DNA of 48,008 nt, from NCBI GenBank assembly GCA_944389315.1, contig CALXLX010000021.1:1-48008 (forward strand), written 5' to 3'. How positions within the stretch are numbered: position 1 is the stretch's first letter; each line of letters starts with the position of its first letter. Shown piece by piece: positions 35,296 to 44,248 of the stretch. Made by a program: the position numbers and the translations under genes. The notes beneath the pieces were generated by a model. It searched no databases, was not told where the DNA came from, and was given only the letters and a program-made list of their open reading frames with translations. The DNA comes from an uncultured Opitutales bacterium (GTDB taxonomy: Bacteria; Verrucomicrobiota; Verrucomicrobiia; Opitutales; Intestinicryptomonadaceae).

Positions 35296-36747
35296 CTATT
35301 TGTCCCACGGCAAGTGTACGCCCTTGAGAGGGGAAACACCCTCCAAATCGAAAGGCTCCAAAACCTTGCCCGGATTCAATATGTTGTTTGGGTCGAGGGC
35401 GCGTTTTATCGCCCGCATGGCCTCAAGCTCGGCGGGAGAATGCTGGAGGGCCATATATCGGCTTTTCAATATGCCTATGCCGTGCTCTCCGCTGACGGCC
35501 CCGCCCAAAGATATGCATTTTTCTATGGCCAAGTCCATAACTCTACGGGCCGCCGCGGCGCTTGCCGCGTCCGAGCCAAAATACATCGCGTGAATATGGT
35601 AGTTGCCGTCTGCGGCGTGCCCGAAGGTTGGAGTGGCTACGCCATGCCTGCGCCCTATGGAATCGAAATACTCAAAGAACTCCGCTGTCTTGTCGGGAGG
35701 CAGAACTATGTCTTGGCTCAGCTTGCTGTCCGCAATTTCGTACATGCTCTGCGAGCACTTTCTGCGTATGAGCCACAAGCGTTCCGCCTCGGCGCCATCC
35801 CTTGCGATAAGCGGAGCGGGCGCGTATTTTGAAGCGACAAAGAGCATATCGCGCTCGGCGGAGTCTATCTGCTCGTCGCTGCCGTCGAGCTCCGCGAGAA
35901 GAACCGTGCGCCCGTTTCCGAAAGACAGCTCCGAACAGTATTTCGCCGCGCAGACGCAGCTTTGCGCGTCCATAAACTCGAGAATAGAAGGCATGACCCC
36001 CGCGCGAAGCATCGCCGAGACGCACCCGAAAGCGGACTTTGCATCCGGCGGCGCAAACAGGTATGTGCGCGTTTTCTCCGGCCTTTTTGCCAGCTTTAAA
36101 AACGCCTTCGTGACAACACCCAGCAGGCCCTCGGAGCCTATCCATAAATCCCGCAGGTTTAGTCCTGCGGAAAACTTCCTCAGCGGCCTGCCGCCGCGGG
36201 CGAACTCTCCGCTGGGCAAGTATCCCTCGAGCGCGAGGACATAGTCCCGTGTGACTCCGTATTTTGCCGCCCGCAGCCCCCCCGCGTTGCAGGCTATGTT
36301 GCCGCCTATGGAGCAATAAAGATGGCTGGATGGATCCGGCGGATAGAACAGCCCGCATTCGCCAGCGGCCTTGTCTATGTCCGCCGTAACCGCACCCGCC
36401 CCGACCTCTGCAACCCATGCAGACGCGTCTATTTTTATATCGTCGAGAGCCGACAGGTCCAAAACCCAGCCGCCCCTGTGGGGGAGAGACCCTCCCGAGC
36501 AGCCCGTGCCGCGGCCGCGCACCGAAACGCAAACCCCGTACTTGTTTGCGACCTTCAAAACTCTCCCGACGTCCTCAGCGTCCTTTATAAATACCGCCGC
36601 GTCGGGCCGGAAAAAATACCTGCTGTGGTCTATGCCCTCAAAGAAAAGCTTATCCTCCGAGGTCTCTATTTTAGAGCCGAGCAGAACATTCTTCAACTCG
36701 GCGAGCCCTTCCTTAGCCCTCAGCGAAAGAGAATCCGAACCGGCCAT
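35296..36747 (-). CDS. FAD-linked oxidase, GlcD-like (glycolate oxidase / D-lactate dehydrogenase family)
   Basis: The protein has 483 residues from ATG 36747, with AGGGAG five bases before it; a GTG six bases upstream is less likely. The PCMH-type FAD domain has VRGRGTGCSGGSLPHRGG, SIGGNIACNAGGLRAAKYG and GSEGLLGVVTKA. The C-terminal half ends with SGEHGIGILKSRYM and LDPNNILNPGKV, the GlcD hallmark. It oxidises a 2-hydroxy acid such as D-lactate or glycolate. GlcE and GlcF partners are absent here, so it may act alone or with an unlinked electron-transfer partner. It follows ptsI after 17 bp on the same strand. Confidence 0.92.
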   Translation of the reverse strand: MAGSDSLSLRAKEGLAELKNVLLGSKIETSEDKLFFEGIDHSRYFFRPDAAVFIKDAEDVGRVLKVANKYGVCVSVRGRGTGCSGGSLPHRGGWVLDLSALDDIKIDASAWVAEVGAGAVTADIDKAAGECGLFYPPDPSSHLYCSIGGNIACNAGGLRAAKYGVTRDYVLALEGYLPSGEFARGGRPLRKFSAGLNLRDLWIGSEGLLGVVTKAFLKLAKRPEKTRTYLFAPPDAKSAFGCVSAMLRAGVMPSILEFMDAQSCVCAAKYCSELSFGNGRTVLLAELDGSDEQIDSAERDMLFVASKYAPAPLIARDGAEAERLWLIRRKCSQSMYEIADSKLSQDIVLPPDKTAEFFEYFDSIGRRHGVATPTFGHAADGNYHIHAMYFGSDAASAAAARRVMDLAIEKCISLGGAVSGEHGIGILKSRYMALQHSPAELEAMRAIKRALDPNNILNPGKVLEPFDLEGVSPLKGVHLPWDK

Positions 36748-36764
36748 AGGCACTCCCTAAATTT

Positions 36765-38537
36765 CTATTGGGTTATGTTCAGATAACCCTTCATGTTGCG
36801 GTAGTAGTAAGCCCTCAGGGCGCCGACTATTTCCCTCGACCGCCTGATTTTCAAAACCTCGCGCTTAAGCTCCTCCGCGGAGGAGCGCGATATCTTTCTG
36901 ACCAAAAACTTTATCTCGCCGACCGAGCCGGACGACATGCTCAGCTCCGTGACACCCATTCCTATCAACAGCGGCGCATACACCGGGTCCGAGGCCATCT
37001 CGCCGCAAACGCTCACAGGCAAATTAAACTTCCTCGCGTCGGATACAATCTTGTCGAGTATCCTCAAAACGGCCGGATGCATCGGCTCGTAAAGCGATGC
37101 TATCTTGTCGTTCACCCTGTCGACGGCTATCATGTACTGGATTAGGTCGTTTGTGCCTATGCTGACAAAGTCGCAATAGTCGGCAAGCATGTCTATAATC
37201 ATCGCCGCGCTGGGAACTTCTATCATGGCCCCCACGGGAACCTTGTCCGCATGGGCAATACCCTCGCGGGCAAGCTGCTCTTTTGCAGTATCCACAAGCA
37301 AGCGCGCCCTCTCTATCTCGCGAAGCGAGCTTATCATCGGGAACATTATCTTGACGGGCCCGTAAACCCCCGCGCGCAGTATGGCGCGCAGCTGCTTTAT
37401 GAACACGTCCTCGTGGTCGAGGCAAAAGCGTATCGCCCGGTAGCCCATAAACGGGTTCTCCTCCGGGTGGTCCATCTTCATCAGCTGGAAATTCTTGTCC
37501 CCGCCCAAATCCAGCGTTCGTATGACGACCGGCTTGCCCAAGGACTTCTGCACCGCCAGCTTGTATGCCTCGAACTGCTGCTCCTCCTCCAAGAAGGTTC
37601 CGCTGTCCAAGAAGAGGTTCTCCGTCCTAAAGAGGCCCACGCCGTCGGAATACTTCATTATATCTTCCGATATGTCCGCCGCCGAATTTATATTTACGGA
37701 CAACCTTATCCTAACCCCGTCCGTAGTCTCCGAGGGGAAGGGCAAAGACGAAACAAATATCCGCCTGTTTTCGCGCAGGAGGTTCTCGACCTCTTCGTAG
37801 TGCCGGATGGACTCCGCCGACGGGTTTACCGCAATCTTTCCGTTGTAGCCGTCTATGAGCAGATAGTCCCCGTTTGCGATGCGCTCGGCCACGGAACTTA
37901 TGCCCACTATGCACGGCACGCCCAGGCTGCGAGCTATTATCGCCGTATGGCTCGTCTTTGAGCCGCGCTCGGTAATTATGCCCAGTATCTTGTCCTTGGC
38001 TATGAGAGCGAAATCCGAAGGGGAAAAATCCTCGCTGACGAGTATTGCGGGCTCGGCAATATTTAAGGATCTCGTCTGCCCCTTGCCGAGCAGATTTCCC
38101 AACACCCTGTGGGACACGTCCTTTATGTCGGAAATTCTCTCGCGCATGAAGGGGTCGTCTATCTGGCCGAAAGCCGCTATGAACTTCTCGACCACCTTCA
38201 TGTAGTAGTAGTCTATATTATATGTTCCCGCGCGGAATTGAGATATGGTCTCCTGTATTATGGCCACGTCCTCAAGCAGAAGCATGTGCGCGTCGAATAT
38301 GGAGGCCTCTATCTCGCCGACCTTGTCCTCGAGCTCCTTTTTTATCAGCTGAATGTCGTGGCGGGTCTGCACGAGAGCCGCCTCGAAGCGCTTGACTTCA
38401 TCGTCCCGCTTTTCCGGGGGAACTTCATAGGCGGGCACCTCCACGTCGCTATGGTATATGGGCAGCGCCACACCGCGGGCCACGCCGCCTGAAACGCCGA
38501 GCCCGCTAAGAACCACCTCCGGTTTTTCTTCCGCCAT
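36765..38537 (-). CDS. ptsI: Phosphoenolpyruvate-protein phosphotransferase (PTS enzyme I)
   Basis: The protein has 590 residues. The phosphohistidine is H197 within TERGSKTSHTAIIARSLGVP. Catalytic-domain motifs DGVGLFRTENLFL, FMGYRAIRFCL, MFPMISSLREI, GAMIEVPSAAM and VSIGTNDLIQYM are present, and C511 lies in VCGEMASDP. It transfers phosphate from PEP to HPr. No HPr or enzyme II gene is adjacent, so it may serve a regulatory (nitrogen-type) PTS or partners encoded elsewhere; the N-terminus has no GAF domain, so it is not PtsP. Confidence 0.95.
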   Translation of the reverse strand: MAEEKPEVVLSGLGVSGGVARGVALPIYHSDVEVPAYEVPPEKRDDEVKRFEAALVQTRHDIQLIKKELEDKVGEIEASIFDAHMLLLEDVAIIQETISQFRAGTYNIDYYYMKVVEKFIAAFGQIDDPFMRERISDIKDVSHRVLGNLLGKGQTRSLNIAEPAILVSEDFSPSDFALIAKDKILGIITERGSKTSHTAIIARSLGVPCIVGISSVAERIANGDYLLIDGYNGKIAVNPSAESIRHYEEVENLLRENRRIFVSSLPFPSETTDGVRIRLSVNINSAADISEDIMKYSDGVGLFRTENLFLDSGTFLEEEQQFEAYKLAVQKSLGKPVVIRTLDLGGDKNFQLMKMDHPEENPFMGYRAIRFCLDHEDVFIKQLRAILRAGVYGPVKIMFPMISSLREIERARLLVDTAKEQLAREGIAHADKVPVGAMIEVPSAAMIIDMLADYCDFVSIGTNDLIQYMIAVDRVNDKIASLYEPMHPAVLRILDKIVSDARKFNLPVSVCGEMASDPVYAPLLIGMGVTELSMSSGSVGEIKFLVRKISRSSAEELKREVLKIRRSREIVGALRAYYYRNMKGYLNITQ

Positions 38538-38948
38538 TTTCGCCTACAAATTCAATTCCTTCGTCCGCGTATTGCAACATTTTTTTGGACGGACGAGCGG
38601 GAAGAACGTTCACTAAAAAATATTTTATCCGCAAAACCGCGCCATCAGAGGCGGCGCAACTTGTACCCATGCGGACATCTTTGGCTCGGCAATAAAACGC
38701 GGCAAGATTCCCCACCCCCGCCGCACGAGGCAAAAAGAGCACCCATATAAAGGCCCGCAGCCTAATAAAAACTCTCATTTTTATGAGCCGCGCAAAAGGC
38801 CCGCGCAGCTTTTTATCGACGCTTGGATGCGCCCCGGCAACATGCGGTTTACAAATGAGCTCATGCAAAAAGCGGCGCAAGAACCCAGCCTTCGCCGCTT
38901 TTTTTTCTCAGAGGGCATTACTGCGCCCATTTCGCAAAGCAGGGAGGA
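38538..38948. other. Intergenic region between dxs and ptsI
   Basis: This 411-bp gap holds the dxs terminator at 38867-38904 and presumably the ptsI promoter. A reading frame on the minus strand (38506-38880) overlaps ptsI and has no recognisable content. Nothing else was seen. Confidence 0.4.
38868..38902 (-). terminator. Terminator of dxs (bidirectional)
   Basis: AAAAGCGGCG 38868-38877 and CGCCGCTTTT 38893-38902 pair perfectly around a 15-nt loop. The minus strand continues with further T. It lies 47 bp past the dxs stop. Confidence 0.75.
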
Positions 38949-40847
38949 TCAATCCTTCTTGCAGGCCACGCTCCACGCCTGTTTAATCTGGTCGGCTATC
39001 TGCCGCGTAGAAAGCCCGAACAGCTCCCTTATGGAAGCGACATTGTCGCCATGCGGTATGAATTTATCGGGCCAGCCGATGATCTTCAACGAACACGGCC
39101 AGTTGTGCTCCGTCAGGAATTCCGAGACCGCAGACCCGAAACCTCCCGCCTTAACATGGTCCTCCAGCGTGACTATAAGAGAGTTCTTTCTTGCATGCTC
39201 GAGCAGCAGCTCCCCGTCGAGAGGCTTCGCGAAACGGGCGTTGACCACCCCCGCGTTTATGCCGTCCTCCTCGAGGAGAATCTTCGCGGCCTTCTCCGCC
39301 TCGGCGACCATGTTTCCCAAGGCCCATATCACTATGGATCCTTCCGGTTTCTTGACCTCCTCCGCCTTGCCTATTTCCAAGGTTGCCGGTTCGTCCTTCG
39401 TGGGCACACCCACGCCCTTCCCGCGCGGATATCTTATGAAACACGGCTTGCCGCTGTATATGGACGTATAAAGCATGTCCGCAAGCTCGTCCTCGTTCTT
39501 GGGCTGCATTATCACCGCGTTTGGCAGACAGCGCAAGAATGCTATGTCGAAAAGCCCGTGGTGGGTCGCGCCGTCGTTCGGGCTAAGGCCCGCCCTGTCC
39601 ATACAGAATACCACCGGAAGATTCTGCAGGCAGACATCGTGCATGGCGCAGTCGAAAGCCCTCTGCATGAAAGACGAGTATATCGCAGTCACCGGCCTAA
39701 AGCCCTGCGCGGCCATGCCGGCTGCAAAAACCGCAGCGTGCTCTTCGGCTATGCCAACGTCGAAAAACTGCTGCGGGAGCGCCTTTTTTATATGGCAAAG
39801 CCCCGTCCCCGAAGCCATGGCCGCAGTTATGCCAACTATCTTTGGATCCTTCTTCGCATAGCGCACAAGCGCCTTGCCCATGGCGTCCTGATAGGAGAGT
39901 ATGTCCTTGTTGGGATTCTCCGTCGATTCGCCCGTCTCTATCTCGTACGGGCTTGCGCCGTGGAACTTCTCCGGATTCTCAAGCGCGCACTTAAGCCCCC
40001 TGCCCTTCTGTGTGACCACATGCAAGAGTACGGGCTCCTCGCTGCTTTTGCAAAAATTTAAGTAGTGCTCCAAAAGCACCAGATTGTGCCCGTCTATGGG
40101 CCCGAGATAGCGGAATCCGAGGTTTTCAAAAAGCGAACAGGGCAGGAAGAAGTCCTTTATGCTTCTGCCGGCCTTCTCTATGAATTTGCTTGCGTCCTTT
40201 CCGCCCGGAACGCGCTGAAGGAAGGAGTCCAAATCCTTGTGAATCTTGTTCCTGAAGGGATTTGTTATTATGTCGCCGAGCTTCTGGGCTATTATCCCGA
40301 CATTTTTCGAGATGGACATGCCGTTGTCGTTGAGCACTACGATAAGGCGCTTGGTTGTCTTGGAGATATTGTTGAAAGCCTCGTAGGTTATGCCGTTTGT
40401 AAGCGCCGCGTCCCCGAGAACGGCAATGATGTTCTCGTCCCCGCCGAGCCTGTCGCGCGCGGCGGCAAGCCCCAGTGCCGCGCTGGCGGCAGTGCCGGCA
40501 TGGCCCGCTCCAAACGCGTCGTGGACGGACTCCTCCCTATTGCAGAACCCCGTTATCCCTCCGCTCTTGCGGAGCGTCTTGAAAATGTCGCCCTGCCTGC
40601 CGGTGAGAATCTTGTGGGTGTAGCACTGGTGGGAAACATCGAAAATGATCTTGTCCTCCGGAGTGGAGAATACCCTGTGCAGAGCAATGGTCAGCTCCAC
40701 TATACCCAAATTGGGGCTCACGTGCCCGCCGTTCTTGGACGTAACCTGAATGATCTCGTCCCTGATTTCCTTAGCCAGCTCGGGCAACTTTTCCGCGGGA
40801 AGCTTCTTCACGTCCGCGGGAGATTTTATTTCATTTAAAAGCGACAT
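38949..40847 (-). CDS. dxs: 1-deoxy-D-xylulose-5-phosphate synthase
   Basis: The protein has 632 residues. The thiamine-diphosphate fold shows VSHQCYTHKILTGR, GDAALTNGITYEAFNN and VLNDNGMSISKNVG, the transketolase pyrimidine domain shows GIAEEHAAVFAAGMA and MDRAGLSPNDGATHHG, and the C-terminal domain follows with IRYPRGKG. It condenses pyruvate and glyceraldehyde 3-phosphate, the first step of the MEP isoprenoid pathway. It lies directly downstream of the xseB region, a common arrangement (xseB-ispA-dxs), but ispA is missing here. Confidence 0.96.
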   Translation of the reverse strand: MSLLNEIKSPADVKKLPAEKLPELAKEIRDEIIQVTSKNGGHVSPNLGIVELTIALHRVFSTPEDKIIFDVSHQCYTHKILTGRQGDIFKTLRKSGGITGFCNREESVHDAFGAGHAGTAASAALGLAAARDRLGGDENIIAVLGDAALTNGITYEAFNNISKTTKRLIVVLNDNGMSISKNVGIIAQKLGDIITNPFRNKIHKDLDSFLQRVPGGKDASKFIEKAGRSIKDFFLPCSLFENLGFRYLGPIDGHNLVLLEHYLNFCKSSEEPVLLHVVTQKGRGLKCALENPEKFHGASPYEIETGESTENPNKDILSYQDAMGKALVRYAKKDPKIVGITAAMASGTGLCHIKKALPQQFFDVGIAEEHAAVFAAGMAAQGFRPVTAIYSSFMQRAFDCAMHDVCLQNLPVVFCMDRAGLSPNDGATHHGLFDIAFLRCLPNAVIMQPKNEDELADMLYTSIYSGKPCFIRYPRGKGVGVPTKDEPATLEIGKAEEVKKPEGSIVIWALGNMVAEAEKAAKILLEEDGINAGVVNARFAKPLDGELLLEHARKNSLIVTLEDHVKAGGFGSAVSEFLTEHNWPCSLKIIGWPDKFIPHGDNVASIRELFGLSTRQIADQIKQAWSVACKKD

Positions 40848-40859
40848 CTGTTTAACTAT

Positions 40860-41096
40860 TTACAAGTCGAAGTCCTCCAGGCCTTTTTGGTCGGAGAATT
40901 TTTTTATGGCCAGTTGGGCCTTGTCCAAAGTTTTGCGGCAGTCAGCCAATAGTTTTTTGGCCTCGGCGTACTTGGAGACAAGCTCGTCCAAAGAAACGCT
41001 TGACGACTCCAGGCTTTCGAGGATTTCCTCCAGTCGTTTGAGCGATTCCTCAAAGCCCGGCTTTGATGTGTTTTTACTTTTCGGCTATGCCTCCAT
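40860..41096 (-). pseudogene. xseB: Exodeoxyribonuclease VII small subunit reading frame lacking a usable start
   Basis: From 41084 to a TAA at 40860 the minus strand encodes 74 residues with the XseB pattern FEESLKRLEEILESLES and SLDELVSKYAEAKKLLADC. No ATG, GTG or TTG opens this frame before the conserved part. The in-frame ATG at 41096 is followed by GAG GCA TAG, a stop at codon 4. A GGAGG precedes the sequence ATAGCCGAAAAGTAAAAAC. If ATA were ATG and one T were absent, it would read MAEKKNTSKPGF, the expected N-terminus. It is either a recently broken gene, a non-standard start, or an assembly error. XseB partners XseA in single-strand DNA degradation. Confidence 0.7.
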
Positions 41097-41733
41097 TCTC
41101 TAAGATTCAAAACCGATTTTCCTCTTAAGCCAAGAAAAATTTTTAACACTAATTTTCAGACTGAAGGCGGAAAAATTTTTCCAAAGGGCGCAATATGCAA
41201 CCCTTATGCGCCAATCTTTGCAGCAATGGGAAAAATATCCCATATTTATCCGCGGCGGCATTCCGTTTATAGGAAAAGGCCAAAAAGTTGAAAAAATGCC
41301 GGACTATCCGGCGGAGTTTCCGGCGCCATAAACTCTCCCCATACGGCGCGGCAAAAAACTCCGAATTTTTCCGCACTGCGGATTTCTTTGAAAATATTGT
41401 TACAAAAAGAGGAGGAAAGAGGCTTTCTGCCATTTCACACCAAGTTTTTAACCGCATATTCTAAAACGGCTTGCGCTGGATAAAACTTCCATGATAAACC
41501 ATCCAGCGGGGTATTTTTTGAAAAAATCCCCAATACATGAATGTCCTTCCGGCATGCACGGGCAAGTAAAAAAATTAAAAATTTTCTCGACTTTTTCATA
41601 AATTTTTGTCTCTATAATAAATGCGCCTTCATAGTGCCGTCGCTTTGCTTATGTTGGGACATGACAGAAAGCAGGCGGGATACACATTTATTTGGGCGCG
41701 TGTACCGCAAAAGAAAGTTAAATCTATAAATAT
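41097..41733. other. 0.6-kb intergenic region upstream of the thymidine-phosphorylase-like gene
   Basis: No convincing gene. It contains a perfect 14-bp palindrome GGAAAAATTTTTCC (41169-41182), the shared 16-mer TTAAAAATTTTCTCGA (41575-41590), a TATAAT -10 candidate (41613-41618), and a long AT-rich leader. A 102-residue minus-strand frame (41149-41457) has no recognisable features. Confidence 0.45.
41613..41618 (+). promoter_or_regulatory. Candidate -10 box of the thymidine-phosphorylase-like gene
   Basis: A consensus TATAAT lies 115 bp before the ATG. No good -35 was found at 16-18 bp; the shared 16-mer ends 22 bp before it. Confidence 0.4.
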
Positions 41734-43074
41734 ATGGCTATCACAAAAAAACCTAACGCGAAGGGCGGCGTGTTAAAGCCGTCGTACGCATACCTTATAG
41801 AGAAGAAGCGCGACGGTTACGAATTCACAGAGGAGGAGGTTCGCAATATAGTAGACTCCATTCTCGACGGGGAGATACCCGACTACCAGATGGCCGCGTT
41901 AATTATGGCAATTTTCTTCAAGGATATGTCCGCACAGGAAACGGCCATGTTCTCCCAGGAGATGATTTACGGCGGAGAGAATCTCGACTTAAGCCATATC
42001 ACGCGTCCGAAAGTTGCGAAGTATTCCACGGGCGGTGTCGGAGATAAAACCACGATGATACTTGCCGCGATAGGGGCGGCTTGCGGAGTGGTGATGCCCT
42101 GCATGTCGAGTCCGGACGAGGACTTTGTTTTGACCGTTCACCAGAAGATGGCCTCTATTCCCGGCTTCAAGAAGGCGCTTTCGCTGGACGCTTTTGCCAA
42201 GCAGCTTGGCACTGTCGGCTGCGCAATTTCGGAGCACGACAACAAGATATCGCCCTCTGACAGCATAATTTACAAGATGCGCCAGAACACGGCGACCATA
42301 CCGAGCATACCGCTTATCACCGCAAGCGCGCTTTCAAAGAAGTTTGCGGCCGGAGCGGAGGGATTGGTTGTTGACGTAAAGTGGGGCAACGGGTCCTTCC
42401 TCAGGGACGTGGAGCAGGCAAAGCAGCTTGCCCGCACGATAACGAGGGTTGCCCGCGTTATGAAGCGCAAATGCGTTGCTTGGGTGACGGACATGAACCA
42501 GCCATTGGGAGACTGTGTGGGCCTGGGCCTCGAGGTATTGGAGGCCGTAAAATTCCTAAAGGGCGAAGGCACAGAGGACATGAAGGAGCTGGTCTTAAAG
42601 CTTGGAATGGAAGTTCTGCGCCTTGCGGGGGTTGCGGGGTCAACGCTGTCTGCAAAGCAGGCTGTGGAGCGCGTGATAGAGGACGGCAGCGCATACGCAA
42701 AATTCATGGACATGGTGAAGGCCCAGGGAGGTTCCGCGGCATGGCTGACGGATCCGGAGAAGTATCCCATGCCCAAGCACTCGCGCAAGCTCGCCGCCCC
42801 GAAGCGCGGTTATGTGCACAACATAAACGCCGGCATGATAGCGCGCGGCGTGCAGTTCCTGTCTTTGGGCAAGAACGGCAAGATAGACCCTTATGTGGGC
42901 GTCACCGAGATAAAGAAGGTCGGCACCCAGGTAAAGCAGGGCGAGCCTCTGCTTATGATACACTACAACGACGAGACCAACCTCGAAGCGGCGTTCGACT
43001 ATCTCAGAAACGCCTACAGGCTGGCTCCGCGCAGGCCGAATCCTCCGCTTTTGGCGGTGGAGCGCGTCGCATAG
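41734..43074 (+). CDS. Thymidine / pyrimidine-nucleoside phosphorylase-like protein with altered active-site loop
   Basis: The protein has 446 residues. Family features are EEVRNIVDSILDGEIPDYQM, KYSTGGVGDKTTMILAA, MRQNTATIPSIPLITASALSKKF (the Arg, Ser and Lys that bind the base), GLVVDVKWGNGSFL, and a C-terminal lid domain (GYVHNINAGMIA). These enzymes cleave thymidine or uridine with phosphate. The normally invariant loop SGRGLGHTGGTLDKLE is replaced: residues 125-138 read SSPDEDFVLTVHQK, so the conserved histidine and glycines are missing. It may have different substrate specificity or reduced activity. A terminator follows. Confidence 0.85.
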   Translation: MAITKKPNAKGGVLKPSYAYLIEKKRDGYEFTEEEVRNIVDSILDGEIPDYQMAALIMAIFFKDMSAQETAMFSQEMIYGGENLDLSHITRPKVAKYSTGGVGDKTTMILAAIGAACGVVMPCMSSPDEDFVLTVHQKMASIPGFKKALSLDAFAKQLGTVGCAISEHDNKISPSDSIIYKMRQNTATIPSIPLITASALSKKFAAGAEGLVVDVKWGNGSFLRDVEQAKQLARTITRVARVMKRKCVAWVTDMNQPLGDCVGLGLEVLEAVKFLKGEGTEDMKELVLKLGMEVLRLAGVAGSTLSAKQAVERVIEDGSAYAKFMDMVKAQGGSAAWLTDPEKYPMPKHSRKLAAPKRGYVHNINAGMIARGVQFLSLGKNGKIDPYVGVTEIKKVGTQVKQGEPLLMIHYNDETNLEAAFDYLRNAYRLAPRRPNPPLLAVERVA

Positions 43075-43119
43075 GGCAAGGGCGTAAAGCCGCCCCGGTT
43101 GTGCCGCAAACGGACAAAA

Positions 43120-43148
43120 AAAGAGGCTCTAAGAAAAGAGCCTCTTTT
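43120..43148 (+). terminator. Terminator after the thymidine-phosphorylase-like gene
   Basis: AAAGAGGCTC 43120-43129 and GAGCCTCTTT 43138-43147 form a perfect 10-bp stem followed by T-run; an A-run precedes it, so it may work in both directions. Confidence 0.85.
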
Positions 43149-43228
43149 TTATTTAAAAGATCGAGCCGGAAAAGCCCAAAGAAAAATCTCCTTAAGGTAG
43201 AATAGCCTGCCGCCGAAAGGCGCCGCCA

Positions 43229-43978
43229 TTATTTTGCGGCGGCGGGGGAGGCGTACACGCCCTTAAAGTTGTCCGTAGTCTGGGCGGGTTTTAGAAAATC
43301 GGCGGTTAGCCCCGTAAAGAAGAATTTGCCGTCTTTGTTTACGGTAAAGCAGAGCATCATGCAGTTGTATATGGGCACGTCCTTCATCTCAAGGCCTGAG
43401 GAGTTGGACAAAATCTCTATGGCCGCCTTGACTGTGGCCTCATGCCCCACAAAGAGCAAATCCCCGTCGCCGCTTTTCAAGGCGTTATCGAGAGCCTCTT
43501 TGACGTGATTTATAAGTATTTGGCCCGTATTTTCCGAATAGACCCACGGAGATTTGAGCGGATAGTTCTTGTCTATAAGATCCCCGAAAGAGCCGCACAG
43601 CTCCTCAAAAGTTTGGCCTTTTACGGGCGCGGACTTCCCCGGGGTGCGCCGCTCCTGGATGAGCGGAGTCAAGATGATTTTTCCGTCGATAATTTTGGCA
43701 ACCTCGCAGGCTGTCTGAACGGTCCGCAGATAGGGGGAGGCGTATATGCGCCCGGAGAATCCGTCGGCCTTAAGGCGCATGCCCAGAAGGCGCGCCTGCT
43801 CGATGCCCAAATCCACAAGAGCCGGGTCTCCGCCGCCGCCGGGACGCTGCCCGTGCCTGACGAAATACACCCTTCTCAGCTGCTCAGGCTCCTGGGTCGA
43901 CGCAGAAAATAAAACTCCCTCCGAGGCGAAAAACGCCGCGAAGAACAAAAACACTACTATAAATTTCCTTCTCAACAT
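43229..43978 (-). CDS. Secreted histidine phosphatase (phosphoglycerate mutase-like / SixA superfamily)
   Basis: The protein has 249 residues. A signal peptide (FIVVFLFFAAFFASEGVLFSA) is followed by the RHG motif R41-H42-G43 (FVRHGQRPGG, phosphohistidine H42), ASPYLRTVQTA with a catalytic arginine, and LFVGHEATVKA, whose histidine completes the active site. It probably hydrolyses a phosphate ester in the periplasm; the substrate is unknown. The gene is monocistronic, convergent with the thymidine-phosphorylase-like gene across a bidirectional terminator. Confidence 0.9.
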   Translation of the reverse strand: MLRRKFIVVFLFFAAFFASEGVLFSASTQEPEQLRRVYFVRHGQRPGGGGDPALVDLGIEQARLLGMRLKADGFSGRIYASPYLRTVQTACEVAKIIDGKIILTPLIQERRTPGKSAPVKGQTFEELCGSFGDLIDKNYPLKSPWVYSENTGQILINHVKEALDNALKSGDGDLLFVGHEATVKAAIEILSNSSGLEMKDVPIYNCMMLCFTVNKDGKFFFTGLTADFLKPAQTTDNFKGVYASPAAAK

Positions 43979-44248
43979 AAATATTTTCCTACTGTGAATA
44001 ACGGGTATATATAAAAAAACAACAAATTATTTATGGATATTGAAATATTATAAAAGTATCCGGGGTTTTCCGCCCCCGCCCCGAAGAGTTATCAGGATGA
44101 AATTCTAGAAAAAGAAGACACGCTTAAAGAGGCGCGGCGGAGCAAAGATTGTTTTCGGCAAAAAGACGCGCGCAAAAGTGTTGACGAGACGGGCTTTTTG
44201 GGCAAAGTTCTTAAAGTTTTTTAAAGCATACAAAAGGAATCATTAACT
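43979..44248. promoter_or_regulatory. Divergent upstream region of the phosphatase and the FeS-scaffold gene
   Basis: It contains TTGACG at 44181-44186 with no clear -10 at 17 bp, and AAAGGA 11 bases before ATG 44249. No ORF was seen. Confidence 0.3.

Noticed and set aside
41149..41457. 102-residue minus-strand frame upstream of xseB
   Set aside because: No start signal or recognisable motif, and it spans low-complexity A/T palindromes.
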